Source: JAKOVR01 sp031415655
GTDB lineage: Bacteria; Actinomycetota; Acidimicrobiia; Acidimicrobiales; Acidimicrobilacustridaceae
Length of the DNA: 64,000 bases
Reading direction: 5' to 3'
Assembly (NCBI GenBank): GCA_031415655.1
Contig: JANOSD010000146.1
Location: forward strand, 37,739 to 101,738
Each line of letters opens with the position of its first letter. The first letter of the stretch is position 1. The notes under the pieces were generated by a model. The model searched no databases. It worked only from the letters and a program-made list of their open reading frames with translations, and had not been told where the DNA came from. Both the position numbers and the translations under genes were made by a program. Positions 17,111 through 27,650 of this stretch are shown piece by piece.

Positions 17111-17826
17111 TGAGGCCAATGCCCGAGTCGCCGCCGCCATCCTCAACGACGCCGACGTTCGGGCCGGGCTGGTCGAACGGGGCATCCACATCCCCGACGA
17201 CACCTGGTTCGTCGCCGGCCAGCACAACACCACCACCGACGATGTCGAGCTCTTCGACGACGCCCTCCCGCCGCAGCACCGACTGGGCCCAGGTCCGGCC
17301 CGAGTGGGGCCAATCCGGGGGCCGAGCCTTCATCCTCGCACTGAGGAGCCGCACCGAAGGCCGCGACCTGGCCGGTTACTCGTTCTTGCACTCCCACGAC
17401 TGGCGTCAGGACGACGACTTCGGCGTGCTGCAGCTCGTCATGACGGCGCCGATAGTGGTGTGAAGCTGGATCAGCCTGCGGTACTACGCCTCCACCGTCG
17501 ACAACGAGCTCTACGGCTCGGGCAACAAGATGCTCCACAACGTCGTGGGCCGCATGGGGATCCTCGAAGGTACCGCTGGCGACCTCCGGTCCGGCCTGCC
17601 CTGGCAGTCGGTGCACGACGGCGAGGGGCTCCAGCACGAGCCGTTCCGCCGAAACGTCTTCATCGAAGCCCCGATCGACGCCATGAACGACGTGCTCGCC
17701 GCCAACCCCTCGGTACGCCATCGGGTCGACAACCCGTGGCTCCGCCTGCTGGCCATGGACGACGCCGGCACGCCGTCACGCCGCTACACCGGCGACCTGC
17801 AATGGGAGCCCATCACGCCGGCGTAA
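17111..17826 (+). pseudogene. dabA: DabA-like (DUF2309/UPF0753) subunit, C-terminal part, decayed
   Basis: Only the C-terminal ~240 codons remain, in three frames: RVAAAILNDADVRAGLVERG, TWFVAGQHNTTTDDVELFDD, AGYSFLHSHDWRQDD, VMTAPIVV, then after TGA at 17461-17463 SWISLRYYASTVDNELYGSG and HNVVGRMGILEGTAGDLR. The GQHNT histidine corresponds to a zinc-site region of DabA, a vectorial carbonic anhydrase-like protein. The N-terminal half is missing, joined directly to DabB. Non-functional. Confidence 0.8.
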
Positions 17827-17849
17827 ACCCGGCTTGACGCCAGCACCCG

Positions 17850-20648
17850 TCAGCTGAAGTAGCCGACGGAGTCGACAACCACGTCGATGACTCCGGAGTT
17901 GTTGCGGAGGTTGAGCAGCCCACCGAGCGACACCCCGGTCACGGCGGCGTTCGCCCTCACACTGCCAGCGGGGAGGTTCAGGCTCGAAGCCATGGGTAGC
18001 GCCACCCCGGCGGGCCATGCGGTGAGGTGCGTGGTGGTGGTCGGCAGCACGCCGGTGACGTTCAGAACAACGGCTCCGGCACCGACCGGCGCGGCAGCGG
18101 AAACAGAGCGGGATTCACCGTCGCCGAAGGGAGTCGGGGCTGGACTCGTTGCGCGGGTATCGAGAACACGCTGCGGTCGGGCGGCGGTGAAGCGCAGACC
18201 ATCGGGAGACGTCGAGAACCAACCCGTTACATCGGCAATCACGTCGGCAGTGCCGGCACTGTTGCGCAACGCCAACATCCCTCCGGGACCGAGTTTGACA
18301 ACGGCCAAGTTGGCGATCGTGTCGCCGGCCAACCAGTTCAGGTTGGAGGCCTCGGGGGCGGGAGCACCGCCCCCGAACGCCACGAGGTGCGACGCGGCGC
18401 TCGCACCCGTGACGGTGAGGTGGACCACGACCGCATCGGCATCATCGGGGATGCCGGCCACGCCGCCGACGGCGACGGTGCGTGTCTCCCCGGCGCCGAA
18501 CGGGACTGCCGGCCCACCGATCGTGGAACCCGGTCGCGTGTCGAGCAATCGCGCCGGCGTCATCGGAGTGAAGCCATTGCCGCACGGACAGTTGACCGGA
18601 ACGGTCGGATCAATAACACCATCGTCGTACCAGCCGGCAAGGTCGATGATCACGCCTGTGTCGCCCGAGTTGTTGCGCAGGACCACGTCGCCACCGGTAC
18701 CGACGGCCACCGTGGCCAAGTTGGCGATCGTGCGACCCGGGGGAAAGTTGAGGTTCGATACACCGGGATCGGGATGCCCAGCAGGCGAGAGCGTGAGGTG
18801 GCTTTGGGCCGTCGGTTGGTCGGCGGTGACGTTGAGAACGACGGCCGTTACGTGCGGGTGCGGAAGTCCGGGGATCGCGCTGAGCGCCACGGTGCGGGTC
18901 TCGTTGGGGCCCAGCGGCAAGGCCGTCGTGCCCAGGCCCGTGCGGGTGTCGAAGATGCGCGACGGCGTGATGGGGTGATACCCGGCCTTCACGGCCTCCA
19001 CTGCGCCGCTGTCGCAGCCCGCCCCTTGCGGCCGGGCAACTCCCCGCTGGTCGCTACCCGAACACGAGGCCGCACTGGAAGGCTGGCGGTCGATGGCAAC
19101 CGAACGCGAACCGGGTAGGCGGGTGAGCGTCGGACCACCGTTGTCGGCCAGCGGCCCGAGTTCGTTTGGCACGCCAACGGCGTCGGTGGCCAAAGGAGCG
19201 GCCAAACACGATGAGTCGCCCACCACGTTGGCTCCCAGCGAGGTGTTCGGAATGCTGAGAAGCACGCATGCCGGAGCCACAGCGCCGGCGTCGCCGACGA
19301 TCGACGCCTCCACATCGAGGGAACCGTAACGAGCGTCCGGGGACCAAATTAGCTCGTGGTCGATCGGACGGCCTTGGGCAGTGACGTTACCGACCAAGGT
19401 GACATGGTCGAGCCGAAGATCGACCCGCTGACTCGAAACTGGATTCGAGTTGTACGCCACCAGGCCACCGTCGTTGCCCGTGATCGTGGATCGCGTGATG
19501 GTGGTCGACCCCGACTGGATCAGCCCGGCTCCACCAACGTTGCCGGTGATCAAGCTCTGATCGATGGTGCCGGCCCCATCGAAACCTCCGGCGACGGTGG
19601 CGGAGTGGTTGTCGGTCACCCGCACCCGGTCGAGCGTCATCGACGCACCACCGACCAGTCCCCCGACGTACCGACCCCAGTTGTTGCCCACGGTCGAATC
19701 ATGCAATTCGAGCGGGACGGCCACGATACCTCCAAAAGACCCTCCAGCGTTGCCAGTGACCGTGAGCCGCGTGCCGTGCAGGGCCCGTGCATTGCGGCCT
19801 GGGACGTACATGCTGATTCCGCCCGCGTTGCTTCCTAACCCTGGCCCGTTGGGATACGTGGGCGGAAACGCAATGCCCGAAATGTTGTTGCCGGTGACCG
19901 AGGAATCGGTGATGGTGAGCTCCCGAGACGCTCCCAAGATGCCCCCGGCCTTGAGCTCCATGACCGCCGTCGCGGAACCATTGCCGCTGATGGTGGAGCC
20001 GGTCACGGTGAAGGTGCCACCGGTTTGTTTGTCGGTGATTCCGGCCCCGAAGACAGTTCCCGAGATCGTCGACGATGTGACCGCCAACGACCCGTTGCCA
20101 AAGGTGGTCACGGCGGCGGGATCGGGAACGACGAGAGGCGAGGTGGACACACCGGTCGCTCCCGTCACCGTGCTCGACTCGAGGGTTAAGGACGCGCCGG
20201 CGAACACGGCAATGCCGCCCGTCCCCGTGCCTCCGGTGATCGTGGTGGCCACGATCTCGAGGCCGCCAGTCCCAACCAGGGAATGAATCACCCGTTCACC
20301 GGCACAGGTCTGGTTGATCGTGGCCCCCGCCCCCTCGATCATCACCAGATGAGACCCGGTGAAGTCGAGGTCGCCCGAGGCGTTGGCATCCTCGGTCGCC
20401 GCGCACGAAGTAAGCGCATAGGAGGCGCCCGCCGCCAGCTGGATGGTGGCCGGCTCGGAAGCGAGATTGGCGGAATCGACCGCCGCCCGCAACGAACCGG
20501 CACCACCGTCGGCCGTTGTGGTCACGTTGAAAACCACCGCGGCCGATGCGGGAATTGGCGGTGCCAACACCCCCAACGTCCCTACCACGCTGACGGACAA
20601 GAGCAGCCTCACGGTTCGTCCGCCCGTACCCTTGTCGTTCTTCCTCAT
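17850..20648 (-). CDS. Large secreted beta-helix protein with three C-terminal DTR repeats
   Basis: 932 residues. An N-terminal signal peptide (TVRLLLSVSVVGTLGVLAPP, cleavage near ASAAVVF) is followed by FNVTTTADGGAGSLRAAVDS, a CSLREA-like opening of right-handed beta-helix proteins. Short repeats (e.g. DSSVTGNNISG; STITGNDGG) run to ~550. Three ~130-residue units follow from about 555, 690 and 815, each beginning (S/A)R(I/L/V)(F/L)DTR and containing VVLNVT, SNLNF/W and LRNNSG. These repeats are common in actinobacterial cell-surface proteins; the ligand is unknown. ATG 20648 has AGAGGA upstream. Confidence 0.8.
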   Translation of the reverse strand: MRKNDKGTGGRTVRLLLSVSVVGTLGVLAPPIPASAAVVFNVTTTADGGAGSLRAAVDSANLASEPATIQLAAGASYALTSCAATEDANASGDLDFTGSHLVMIEGAGATINQTCAGERVIHSLVGTGGLEIVATTITGGTGTGGIAVFAGASLTLESSTVTGATGVSTSPLVVPDPAAVTTFGNGSLAVTSSTISGTVFGAGITDKQTGGTFTVTGSTISGNGSATAVMELKAGGILGASRELTITDSSVTGNNISGIAFPPTYPNGPGLGSNAGGISMYVPGRNARALHGTRLTVTGNAGGSFGGIVAVPLELHDSTVGNNWGRYVGGLVGGASMTLDRVRVTDNHSATVAGGFDGAGTIDQSLITGNVGGAGLIQSGSTTITRSTITGNDGGLVAYNSNPVSSQRVDLRLDHVTLVGNVTAQGRPIDHELIWSPDARYGSLDVEASIVGDAGAVAPACVLLSIPNTSLGANVVGDSSCLAAPLATDAVGVPNELGPLADNGGPTLTRLPGSRSVAIDRQPSSAASCSGSDQRGVARPQGAGCDSGAVEAVKAGYHPITPSRIFDTRTGLGTTALPLGPNETRTVALSAIPGLPHPHVTAVVLNVTADQPTAQSHLTLSPAGHPDPGVSNLNFPPGRTIANLATVAVGTGGDVVLRNNSGDTGVIIDLAGWYDDGVIDPTVPVNCPCGNGFTPMTPARLLDTRPGSTIGGPAVPFGAGETRTVAVGGVAGIPDDADAVVVHLTVTGASAASHLVAFGGGAPAPEASNLNWLAGDTIANLAVVKLGPGGMLALRNSAGTADVIADVTGWFSTSPDGLRFTAARPQRVLDTRATSPAPTPFGDGESRSVSAAAPVGAGAVVLNVTGVLPTTTTHLTAWPAGVALPMASSLNLPAGSVRANAAVTGVSLGGLLNLRNNSGVIDVVVDSVGYFS

Positions 20649-20715
20649 TGCCCGTTCCTCTCGTCGCCCCAACTAGTCCAGAACATACCCGATTGCCGGG
20701 CGGTCTGGCGATTGA

Positions 20716-20740
20716 CGACGCCGGCATGAAACCGGCGTCG
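20716..20740. promoter_or_regulatory. 9-bp-stem hairpin between divergent genes
   Basis: CGACGCCGG and CCGGCGTCG enclose CATGAAA. It sits 68 bp before the beta-helix ATG and 138 bp before the hydrolase ATG. With no T-run on either strand and divergent flanking genes it is not an ordinary terminator; it could be an operator or a leader hairpin. Confidence 0.4.
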
Positions 20741-20877
20741 CTGTTGTACTGACCAGGTCTCGATCCAGGTGAGGACATTTGCAAGAGAGTTCACGCGTGC
20801 CGGCATCCGGATCAGACTGAAACGGGGATGGCACGCTCGCGCCTAACCATGAGTGGAGCGGGCCGTAGTGTTCGGCG

Positions 20878-21741
20878 ATGCAACGTAAACGCCACGATGT
20901 CGAGTTCACCTCCCATGGCGCCACGCTGCGCGGTTGGCTCTACCCCGCCACCGGCGATGCTCCCGGGCCGGGCGTCGTCATGGCCCATGGCCTGACGGCT
21001 GTGCGAGAGATGTTCCTCGATCGCTACGCCGAGGCGTTCGCCGCGGCCGGCTTCACGACTCTCGTTTACGACCATTTTGGCTTCGGATCGAGCGACGGCG
21101 AACCCCGCCAGTGGCCTTCACCAAAAGTGCAGCTCGAGGGCTACCGCCACGCCGTCGCGTGGCTCAGAACGCAGGCATCGGTCGACCCCCACCGCATCGG
21201 CATCTGGGGCTCGAGCTTCTCCGGCGGCGAGGTCATCATCCTCGCCTCCGAGGACCTACCCATTGCCTGCGCGGTAGCCCAGGTGCCGGCGTTCGCCGAG
21301 GGCGGGGCCGGCCTCCCCACTGGTGCACTGGCCGCCATCACCGAGGCCCTCGAGCAAGGCCGCGACGATCTGGTCCTGCCGGCGACAACGCCAAACCCCG
21401 ACGGCAACGGCATCATGTTCGAAGACGGTGCGCACGCATGGATGAGACGGGTCTCGGCCGAGCGGGCACCGACCTGGCGCAACGAGGTACGCGTCAGTGC
21501 GCTCCTCGAACCCTTTCGCCCCATCGACCACCTGGCCCACGCCAAAGTGCCGCTCCTGCTCCTCGTCGCCCCGGCTGACACCATCACGCCACCAGGTCCG
21601 GCCATGGCCCTCGCCGCGGCCACGCCGCTCGTGGAGGTCGTAGACATCCCCGGCGGACACTTCGACGCCTACGAGTCCTCGTTCACGGCATCCGTTGAAC
21701 CCACCGTGGCCTTCTTCCATCGCCACCTCGACGGGCACTGA
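20878..21741 (+). CDS. Alpha/beta hydrolase (dienelactone hydrolase-like)
   Basis: 287 residues. Oxyanion-loop region VVMAHGLTAVREM, nucleophile elbow IWGSSFSGG (Ser in GSSFS), acid in LLLVAPADTITPP and the catalytic His in IPGGHFDAY are all in place. Similar enzymes cleave esters or short acyl chains; the substrate is unknown. ATG 20878 begins a full-length protein. It is transcribed away from the beta-helix gene. Confidence 0.85.
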   Translation: MQRKRHDVEFTSHGATLRGWLYPATGDAPGPGVVMAHGLTAVREMFLDRYAEAFAAAGFTTLVYDHFGFGSSDGEPRQWPSPKVQLEGYRHAVAWLRTQASVDPHRIGIWGSSFSGGEVIILASEDLPIACAVAQVPAFAEGGAGLPTGALAAITEALEQGRDDLVLPATTPNPDGNGIMFEDGAHAWMRRVSAERAPTWRNEVRVSALLEPFRPIDHLAHAKVPLLLLVAPADTITPPGPAMALAAATPLVEVVDIPGGHFDAYESSFTASVEPTVAFFHRHLDGH

Positions 21742-22510
21742 CATCACTACGCAGCCAACGTGAAGCATCTGCCATCGGGGCGGATGAAGGCAGCGATCAG
21801 ACCGGAGAACCAATGCTTCGACTGCCCACGAACCGGTTTGCCCGGGTCACTCTCGGATGTGACCGGCTCGGTCAATCGATCTTGGCCGACGAGTCTGCGA
21901 GCGTTGAGAACGCGTCGTCCTCGGGACCGCCGGCCCCCGAGCGTGGCGCCGCCGCTCTCGTCCGCAGTCTCCAAGCAAAGGACTCGAGTCGAACCGATCC
22001 ATGACGGGTGACCGGTACGCTCCGGTTACGACGCCGGGATACCGAGCAAATCGGCGATCGCTGTGTCCCGGTCTTCATCCGCGTTCGGTCGCTCCGTCGC
22101 CCCGCACCGACGCTAACAATCGTTCCCGACCAGCGTCGTGACGATCGTCGGCTCCGCGTTTGCGGTCGGCTGTCGTCCTCAGTGTTTCGAGCACCGATTC
22201 GGGGCCGGGGCAATGATCGACGCCGGGAGCAGAGATTGCTCGGTTGGATCAAGGTACTTCCCCAACTCGTCGCGTTCGTCGGCGACACGATCACGCTCCA
22301 CGTAGACCGTGTCGCGTTCACAAGCGGCACGATCTCGGGCCTCGTCCACGGATGCATCGTCCTGGGTTCGAGAAGTTCGGCTTCGAGAGGCCCGGATCGC
22401 CGATCATGGCTTGCCTCCGAACGGGCCGGACCGAGGGTCGCACTGCCGGGTCGCGTCGCTCGCCCCGGGCTGACCCCGGGGCGAAGCGATGGAGACGGAG
22501 AACCGATGGA
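21742..22510. other. Gene-poor stretch with a minus-strand coding remnant
   Basis: No intact gene. On the minus strand between about 22180 and 22340 one frame gives ERDTVYVERDRVADERDELG, a heptad-like coiled coil, ending in a stop; a second piece around 22020-22090 reads DRDTAIADLLGIPAS. Together they suggest a broken gene of unknown family. Confidence 0.3.
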
Positions 22511-23104
22511 TCACACCAGCACGGGGAAACGTTTGACCAACGGCACTCGAGCCCAGCGCCTGCCAAGTCCAGCCGTGTCACCAGCATGCATCAGGGCAAG
22601 CCCGATGAGCACCACGGCATAGACAAGATGGTCGTCGAGGAACGGGTTCGTGGCGATCGGAAGAACGGCGGCCCACATGAAGACCAGCAATGCGGTGCCC
22701 GTCGCGGCAGCGATGCGCATCCCCACGCCAAGCATCAATGCCACGCCAATTCCGAGGAGTCCGGCCATGAAGAGCCAGTCGGCCGGGGTTCCGGCGATGG
22801 CGTGGAACGGTTCCGAAAATGGACCCTTCACGCCGTTCAGAAAACCGCTTGAGGGGGATCCACCGTTCAGCCAGGCCCTCGCCGATGGCGTCGCATGGTC
22901 GAGACCGACGAGCTTGTCGATGAATGCCCAAAGGAACACAAATCCGAGGGCGACGCGGGCAAGTGCAAACGTGTAGCGAGCAGCAACCTGCTCCCGGCTT
23001 TCGACGACCTCGTCGGGAAGGATTTCGATGTCTGAACTCGCCGCGCTCGCTCTGGCGTCGACCGCATGGCGAGATTTGGCTGGTGTGGCTTCGATGACTG
23101 TCAT
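22511..23104 (-). CDS. DoxX family membrane protein
   Basis: 197 residues. A ~45-residue hydrophilic N-terminus is followed by four membrane segments: ARVALGFVFLWAFIDKLVGL, WLFMAGLLGIGVALMLGVGM, AATGTALLVFMWAAVL and LVYAVVLIGLALMHAGDTAG. This is the DoxX fold, related to subunits of quinone-reducing or redox-sensing complexes. ATG 23104 begins the gene. Role unknown. Confidence 0.8.
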   Translation of the reverse strand: MTVIEATPAKSRHAVDARASAASSDIEILPDEVVESREQVAARYTFALARVALGFVFLWAFIDKLVGLDHATPSARAWLNGGSPSSGFLNGVKGPFSEPFHAIAGTPADWLFMAGLLGIGVALMLGVGMRIAAATGTALLVFMWAAVLPIATNPFLDDHLVYAVVLIGLALMHAGDTAGLGRRWARVPLVKRFPVLV

Positions 23105-23325
23105 GGCGAGCCTTTCGATTGTCGACGACCGAGGCGGTCGCTCTCCTTCTAAACACCACTGACGCCGTCCGCGATTGCGTTGGACGAAGTCCCAGATCGG
23201 CGGGACTCTGATCCTCTACCCCAGTAGGCGAACACCAGAACACCGAATACCCACCGAGCCATGTTTGATCGCTTCGGGCGGCTACGCCTTCCAGAACGTG
23301 TCGCAACTCCAACCCGACCGAGTTG

Positions 23326-24699
23326 TTACGACGTGCGGATACCGAGCGGGACGGCGAACGCGTTCTCGGGGTCCCCTGCTCGCTGTACCACGATCAATCC
23401 ATTGAGTTTCGAGCCATAGGCCGCCGGTTACCAGTCGGCGAGCAACGGATCGGGGAACTTCTGATAGACCCGCCCACTCGAGGGCGGGCCGCGTCTCGTC
23501 GAAGAAGCCGCTCACCCATGCGAGGTCCTTCTCGACGCGGTCGGTCGGCGCCGCCGGATCCCAAGAGGCAACGATCTCGGTCCAGAAGCGGTCGGTTCGG
23601 TGAACGAACGCGGTGGCGTCCTCGCCCAAGCCTGACCGCTGCCGTCGAGATGGCACTCGTCGGCGGAGCAGCCTTCGCACTTGCCTTAGAAAATTCGTCC
23701 ATCGATGCATTGCCCGCTGTACTGATGACCGCTGATCGGCTCGGCCACGGCCCCGCCGGCAGCAAGCATGGGTTCGATTAGGTCGCGCATCTCCGACTCG
23801 GAGCCATGAAACTCGCCCCGACGAACACGCTCGCCGCCGCCGGCCGCCGGCCGATCTTGGCGACGGAATACAGCGCATCGGGTGCGGCAGCGCAGCTGAG
23901 TAACACTCCCGAAGTTGCCGCCTCCACCTCCCCGACAAGCCCAGAATAGATCCGCGTTCTCGTTGGGATCGGCCCGAACGATTCGCCCGTCGGCGGTCAC
24001 CTTCTCAAGAGCCATCAAACTGTCGGCCGTGGTGCCATGAATCCGACCCAACGCGCCGAGGCCACCACCGAGTGTCAGGCCGCTCACCCCCACTGACGGG
24101 CACGAGCCGGCGGGTATTGCCCGTTTCTGTTTGCCACAACGCCTGGTAGACGCCGAAGATGCGCGCTCCTGCTTTCACCTCCACTTCGTCGGTCGCGGGA
24201 AGGGGCACACCGCAGACAATCGGCTCACGTCGATGATGAGTCCGCCGGCGGTGGTGCTGTCGCCGGCGTAGCTGTGACCGCCCCACCGCGCTCGGAAAAG
24301 CACACCGTGCTCGCGAGCGAACTGTAGGGAGACCCGTACGTCGTCCTCCGATTCGCTGTAGGCGATTGCCGCCGGTTGCGCATTCTGGAATCGCCGCGTG
24401 AACATCAGCCTCGCCGTCGCGTAATTGGGGTTGTCCGGGAGGACGAGGGTTCCCCGGAGTCGACCCGCCAGATCGCCCAACGATCCGGACGTTGCGGTGA
24501 CCCTGGGACCTGTTCCGGCCGGCGCGGTGGCGGTGGCAGTGGTCAACCCGTCTTGCGCGCAAGCTCCTAGAAGCCCCGTGCTCAGCGCCGTGCCCGCCAC
24601 AAGACCCAGGCCACCGAAAGTTCCCAACCCGTGCAGGAAGGAGCGCCGGTTTACCTCGGCCTTCTCGTCAACGTCAACGTCAACGTCAACGTCGGACAT
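23326..24699 (-). pseudogene. Tat-exported FAD-linked oxidase (berberine-bridge type), decayed
   Basis: ATG 24699 starts a Tat signal (VNRRSFLHGLGTFGG) with a lipobox-like LLGAC. The FAD-binding domain is legible (LVLPDNPNYATARLMF; AIAYSESEDDV; FRARWGGHSYAG), then moves to other frames (GVSGLTLGGGLGALGRIHG; DLFWACRGGGGGNFGSVTQL) and ends as KFPDPLLADW, stop, PAAYGSKLNGL and DPENAFAVPLGIRTS. Several frameshifts and a TAA make it non-functional. Intact relatives are bicovalent flavin oxidases acting on sugars or alkaloid-like substrates. Confidence 0.8.
24667..24690. repeat. GTCAAC x4, in-frame DV repeat
   Basis: Four perfect hexamers encode the Asp-Val run in the N-terminus of the oxidase pseudogene (SDVDVDVDVDEK). 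Six-base units keep the frame. Confidence 0.85.
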
Positions 24700-25860
24700 G
24701 ATTGGCCCTTGGTCTGCTGGGAGTTTGTCAACGTAGCCATTCGGCACCTACCGACCGGCTTCGATTCGCGAAACGGCAAGAGACTGACATTCAGGTCAGA
24801 TACGACGCGCCAAGCGTGATTGCGCCTGTGCCATCGACGTGGCAGGCCATCACTACCACTTCGCCCCTCCGCGTCGATTCGAAAGGACCAGCTCGCTCAT
24901 CGCGTTTCCGCTCCGGCAGGCGAGCAACTCGACCGTCGCCGGCCTGCTTGACGATTCGGTGGCGGCGACGCGTCACCCGCAACGAGACGGGGTCGTCCAG
25001 AGAATCAAGGATTTGGCACCGCTCGGTGTCTACAACGGCGACGACCGCTCGAATCGAAACGAATCGAGCGGAATCGCTTCGCCGAACACCACGGTCGACA
25101 TATCGCGATCGGCCGACCAGCCTTCGCTTTCATGACCGAGCTTCCGCGGTGACGCCGGCGCCCCAGCGGATCGTCGTGGGCTCGCCTTCGAAGGGCTGCG
25201 CACCGGGAAAGTGATCGGCAAGGCACCGCGACGGAATGGCATCGACGTCCATAGCCGATCGGCGGTGAGCGACCGATGTCGGAACGCCAATCCGGCCGAG
25301 ATCCAGGCGCAGATCAATCGAAGCGCTGCACCACCACTACGCCCCTGCAGTGCGAGGCCGAGCTCACACCGCTGATGTCGCAGATGACGGCAGGATTCGT
25401 CCTAATCGCATCCGTCTGGTTCCACCTGCTGAAGGGAGCGGGGTCCTCGCCCTTCCGTCAGGGGAGTTCGGTCGCGTTGGACGGAAGGGGGACCCACGTG
25501 CACGCCGAGGCCCATACCTCCGGGGTTTCGGCGCGGTAGGCCCGGTTTCGCTCGGATCGACCGTGGTGCGTCGTGCACGCCGACATCCTGCTGGCGAGAT
25601 GTGGCGAACGACTCGGGGTGATCTGTCGGCATGATGTGCCGCATGCCAAAATGTTCGATTTACCGATTCCGACGCGCTGAGCATTCGCGATCTGCCCTGG
25701 CGTAGGTAGTGTTTGCCACCGCGAGAAGTTCTTGATCGGTTTCCAGCGGGCGCTTTCCTTTTTCTGCGCGACGTCAGACACACGACACCGGGCGAGCTGG
25801 TCGCTTCGACGTACAGCCCAGGCTTCCGCACCGAACCAGAATACGAAAGGACACCTCTAC
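24700..25860. other. 1.1-kb gene-poor stretch
   Basis: No intact gene recognised. On the minus strand a continuous frame (about 24791-25050; VDTERCQILDSLDDPVSLRV and later GEVVVMACHVDGTGAITLG) and an adjoining piece in another frame near 25120-25320 (PFEGEPTTIRWGAG) could be a broken gene of unknown family. The rest shows nothing supportable. Confidence 0.3.
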
Positions 25861-27036
25861 GTGAAGGATCCGACCAGAGTTGAGGGGGTGTTGGTCGTCG
25901 GAGGCGGCTACGCCGGGCTCCACGCCGCCCACGCCGTTCATCGATGTGGCGTTCCGGTCACGGTTGTGGATCGCACGGGTCGACACGATTTCGTGACCCG
26001 CCTTGGTGCGGTGGCCGGAGGAACTGCTCCGGTCGAAGACGCCTCGGGGCCAGTCGAGTCCTTCGTGGATCAGGTTGTGGTGGGCACTGTCGTCGAGATC
26101 GCCGACGGTTCGGTCACCATGTCCGACGGACACACCATCACCGCCGACGCTGTTGTCGTCACGGCAGGGTCCGTGCCATCACGGCCGCCGGTCGACGGCA
26201 TCGAATTCGCCCACGCCATCCGGTCCGCCGAAGATGCCATAACACTGCGGCAGTCCATCACCCGGGCGTCGTCGATCGTGATCATCGGTGGCGGCGCTAC
26301 CGGCGTGCAACTCTCCGGCGCCGCGGCTGTTGCGCACCCGTCGCTCACGATTCACTTGGTGGAGTCGGCACCCCGGCTCCTTGCCGGCATGCCAGACGCC
26401 TTCAGCTCCGGCGCAACACGGATCCTCAAGGGCCGCAACGTCGAGATCCACCTGTGTTCGACCGTCGAAAGGATCACCCAACAGGGTGCCATCGTCGACG
26501 GGGCTCTGCTCGAAGGTCTCGTGGTCTGGGCCGGTGGCTTCTCGGCGAGTGCTCAGCGCTATGGGGTGCCGACCGACGATGCCGGACGCATCCTCGTCGA
26601 TGATGCCCTTCGGGTGTCCGGACGTCAGCGGACGTTCGCAGCGGGCGACATCGCCGCCCATCGCGACCATGACGGGAACCCATTGCCCATGTCTGCGCAG
26701 GTTGCCGTCCGTGCTGGTTCCGGAGCCGGGAGCAACGCCGCCCGAGCAGTACGGGGCGAGCAGGTCGAGTCGGTCGACCTTCGCCAGCTCGGTTGGGTGC
26801 TCGATCTCGGGGCGCGACGCGGCCTCGCCCAGATAGGTCCGATCAACCTGACCGCGCCGGGCACCGACCTGATTCCTCCGTTCCTCCACGACGCCATCGA
26901 CCTCAAGGACCTCGTGGAGATCGGTGGCATACACGCCCTCCGATACGCCTCCGCATCGGTTCGTTCACTAATCACATGGCCATTCTCGATATGGCCAATT
27001 CAGACCTCACCAACCGCACGAGTGCGGACCACATAG
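25861..27036 (+). CDS. FAD-dependent NAD(P) oxidoreductase (NDH-2-like)
   Basis: 391 residues. N-terminal FAD motif VLVVGGGYAGLHAA, second nucleotide motif IVIIGGGATGVQLSG at ~140, and the FAD-contact RTFAAGDIAAH near 260 define a two-dinucleotide-binding-domain flavoprotein of the type II NADH dehydrogenase/AIF group. GTG 25861 was chosen because GAAAGGA lies ~10 nt upstream; the longer frame from 25732 is not protein-like. The C-terminus ends in a short Arg/Thr tail, and the membrane amphipathic helix of NDH-2 is not evident. It converges on a DoxX-like gene. Confidence 0.8.
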   Translation: MKDPTRVEGVLVVGGGYAGLHAAHAVHRCGVPVTVVDRTGRHDFVTRLGAVAGGTAPVEDASGPVESFVDQVVVGTVVEIADGSVTMSDGHTITADAVVVTAGSVPSRPPVDGIEFAHAIRSAEDAITLRQSITRASSIVIIGGGATGVQLSGAAAVAHPSLTIHLVESAPRLLAGMPDAFSSGATRILKGRNVEIHLCSTVERITQQGAIVDGALLEGLVVWAGGFSASAQRYGVPTDDAGRILVDDALRVSGRQRTFAAGDIAAHRDHDGNPLPMSAQVAVRAGSGAGSNAARAVRGEQVESVDLRQLGWVLDLGARRGLAQIGPINLTAPGTDLIPPFLHDAIDLKDLVEIGGIHALRYASASVRSLITWPFSIWPIQTSPTARVRTT

Positions 27037-27136
27037 GCACTGGCCACGTGTTGCCCGCCACGAAGCACCGGCCACAAAGGCACGGCTCGCCTACGTAGGA
27101 CTGCCGTCGATCAATGAGCAACGACGACGGATCCGA

Positions 27137-27535
27137 TCAATGACCTGATTGGTCGGCGTCGCGCCGGTCGCCGTTGAGAATGACCGACGTGGTCGCGAGC
27201 GAAAAGACCGAGAGCGCAGGCAGGTATCGCTTCACGGAGTCCCCCGCCTTGATGTGCATGGCGATCGCACCAACCATGAACGCCGCCAGGCCAGCCGAGG
27301 CGGGACGGGTTACTCGTGGCACGGCGAGCCCGACCAGCATCGCCGACGCAAGACCCACTTTCGTTGCGCCCACGGCATACATCTGCGCCTCGGAGAGCCC
27401 ATAGACCGCGAACTCCTCCTTCATGTTCGTCGCTCCGCCCCCTCGGTAGCCCGTGTCCTTGTTGAACCGGCGGGTCCACACGTTCAAGATCCAAAGGGCT
27501 GCAGCGGTTTGGGCGATCTTGCCGATCACAATCAC
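27137..27535 (-). CDS. DoxX-like membrane protein
   Basis: 132 residues: KIAQTAAALWILNVWTRRFN, then GATNMKEEFAVYGLSE, with later helices YAVGATKVGLASAMLVGLAV and ASAGLAAFMVGAIAMHIKAG. This fits the DoxX-like group. The ATG at 27535 starts with MIVIGK. Another DoxX gene lies 115 bp upstream on the same strand, so they may form a pair. Confidence 0.75.
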   Translation of the reverse strand: MIVIGKIAQTAAALWILNVWTRRFNKDTGYRGGGATNMKEEFAVYGLSEAQMYAVGATKVGLASAMLVGLAVPRVTRPASAGLAAFMVGAIAMHIKAGDSVKRYLPALSVFSLATTSVILNGDRRDADQSGH

Positions 27536-27650
27536 CGGTCGGTTCCTTCCGTGGAGGTTGCCTGATTATACGAAGCGGCAATCGATTCGAGGTCGACGCA
27601 GCCACCGCTTTCGAACCAGGTTTGGGGTGCCAAGCAAGCTGACCGACGTA

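Noticed and set aside
17887..19118. Two long plus-strand frames of ~363 codons
   Set aside because: They are antisense to the DTR-repeat part of the secreted beta-helix gene and reflect its repeated composition.
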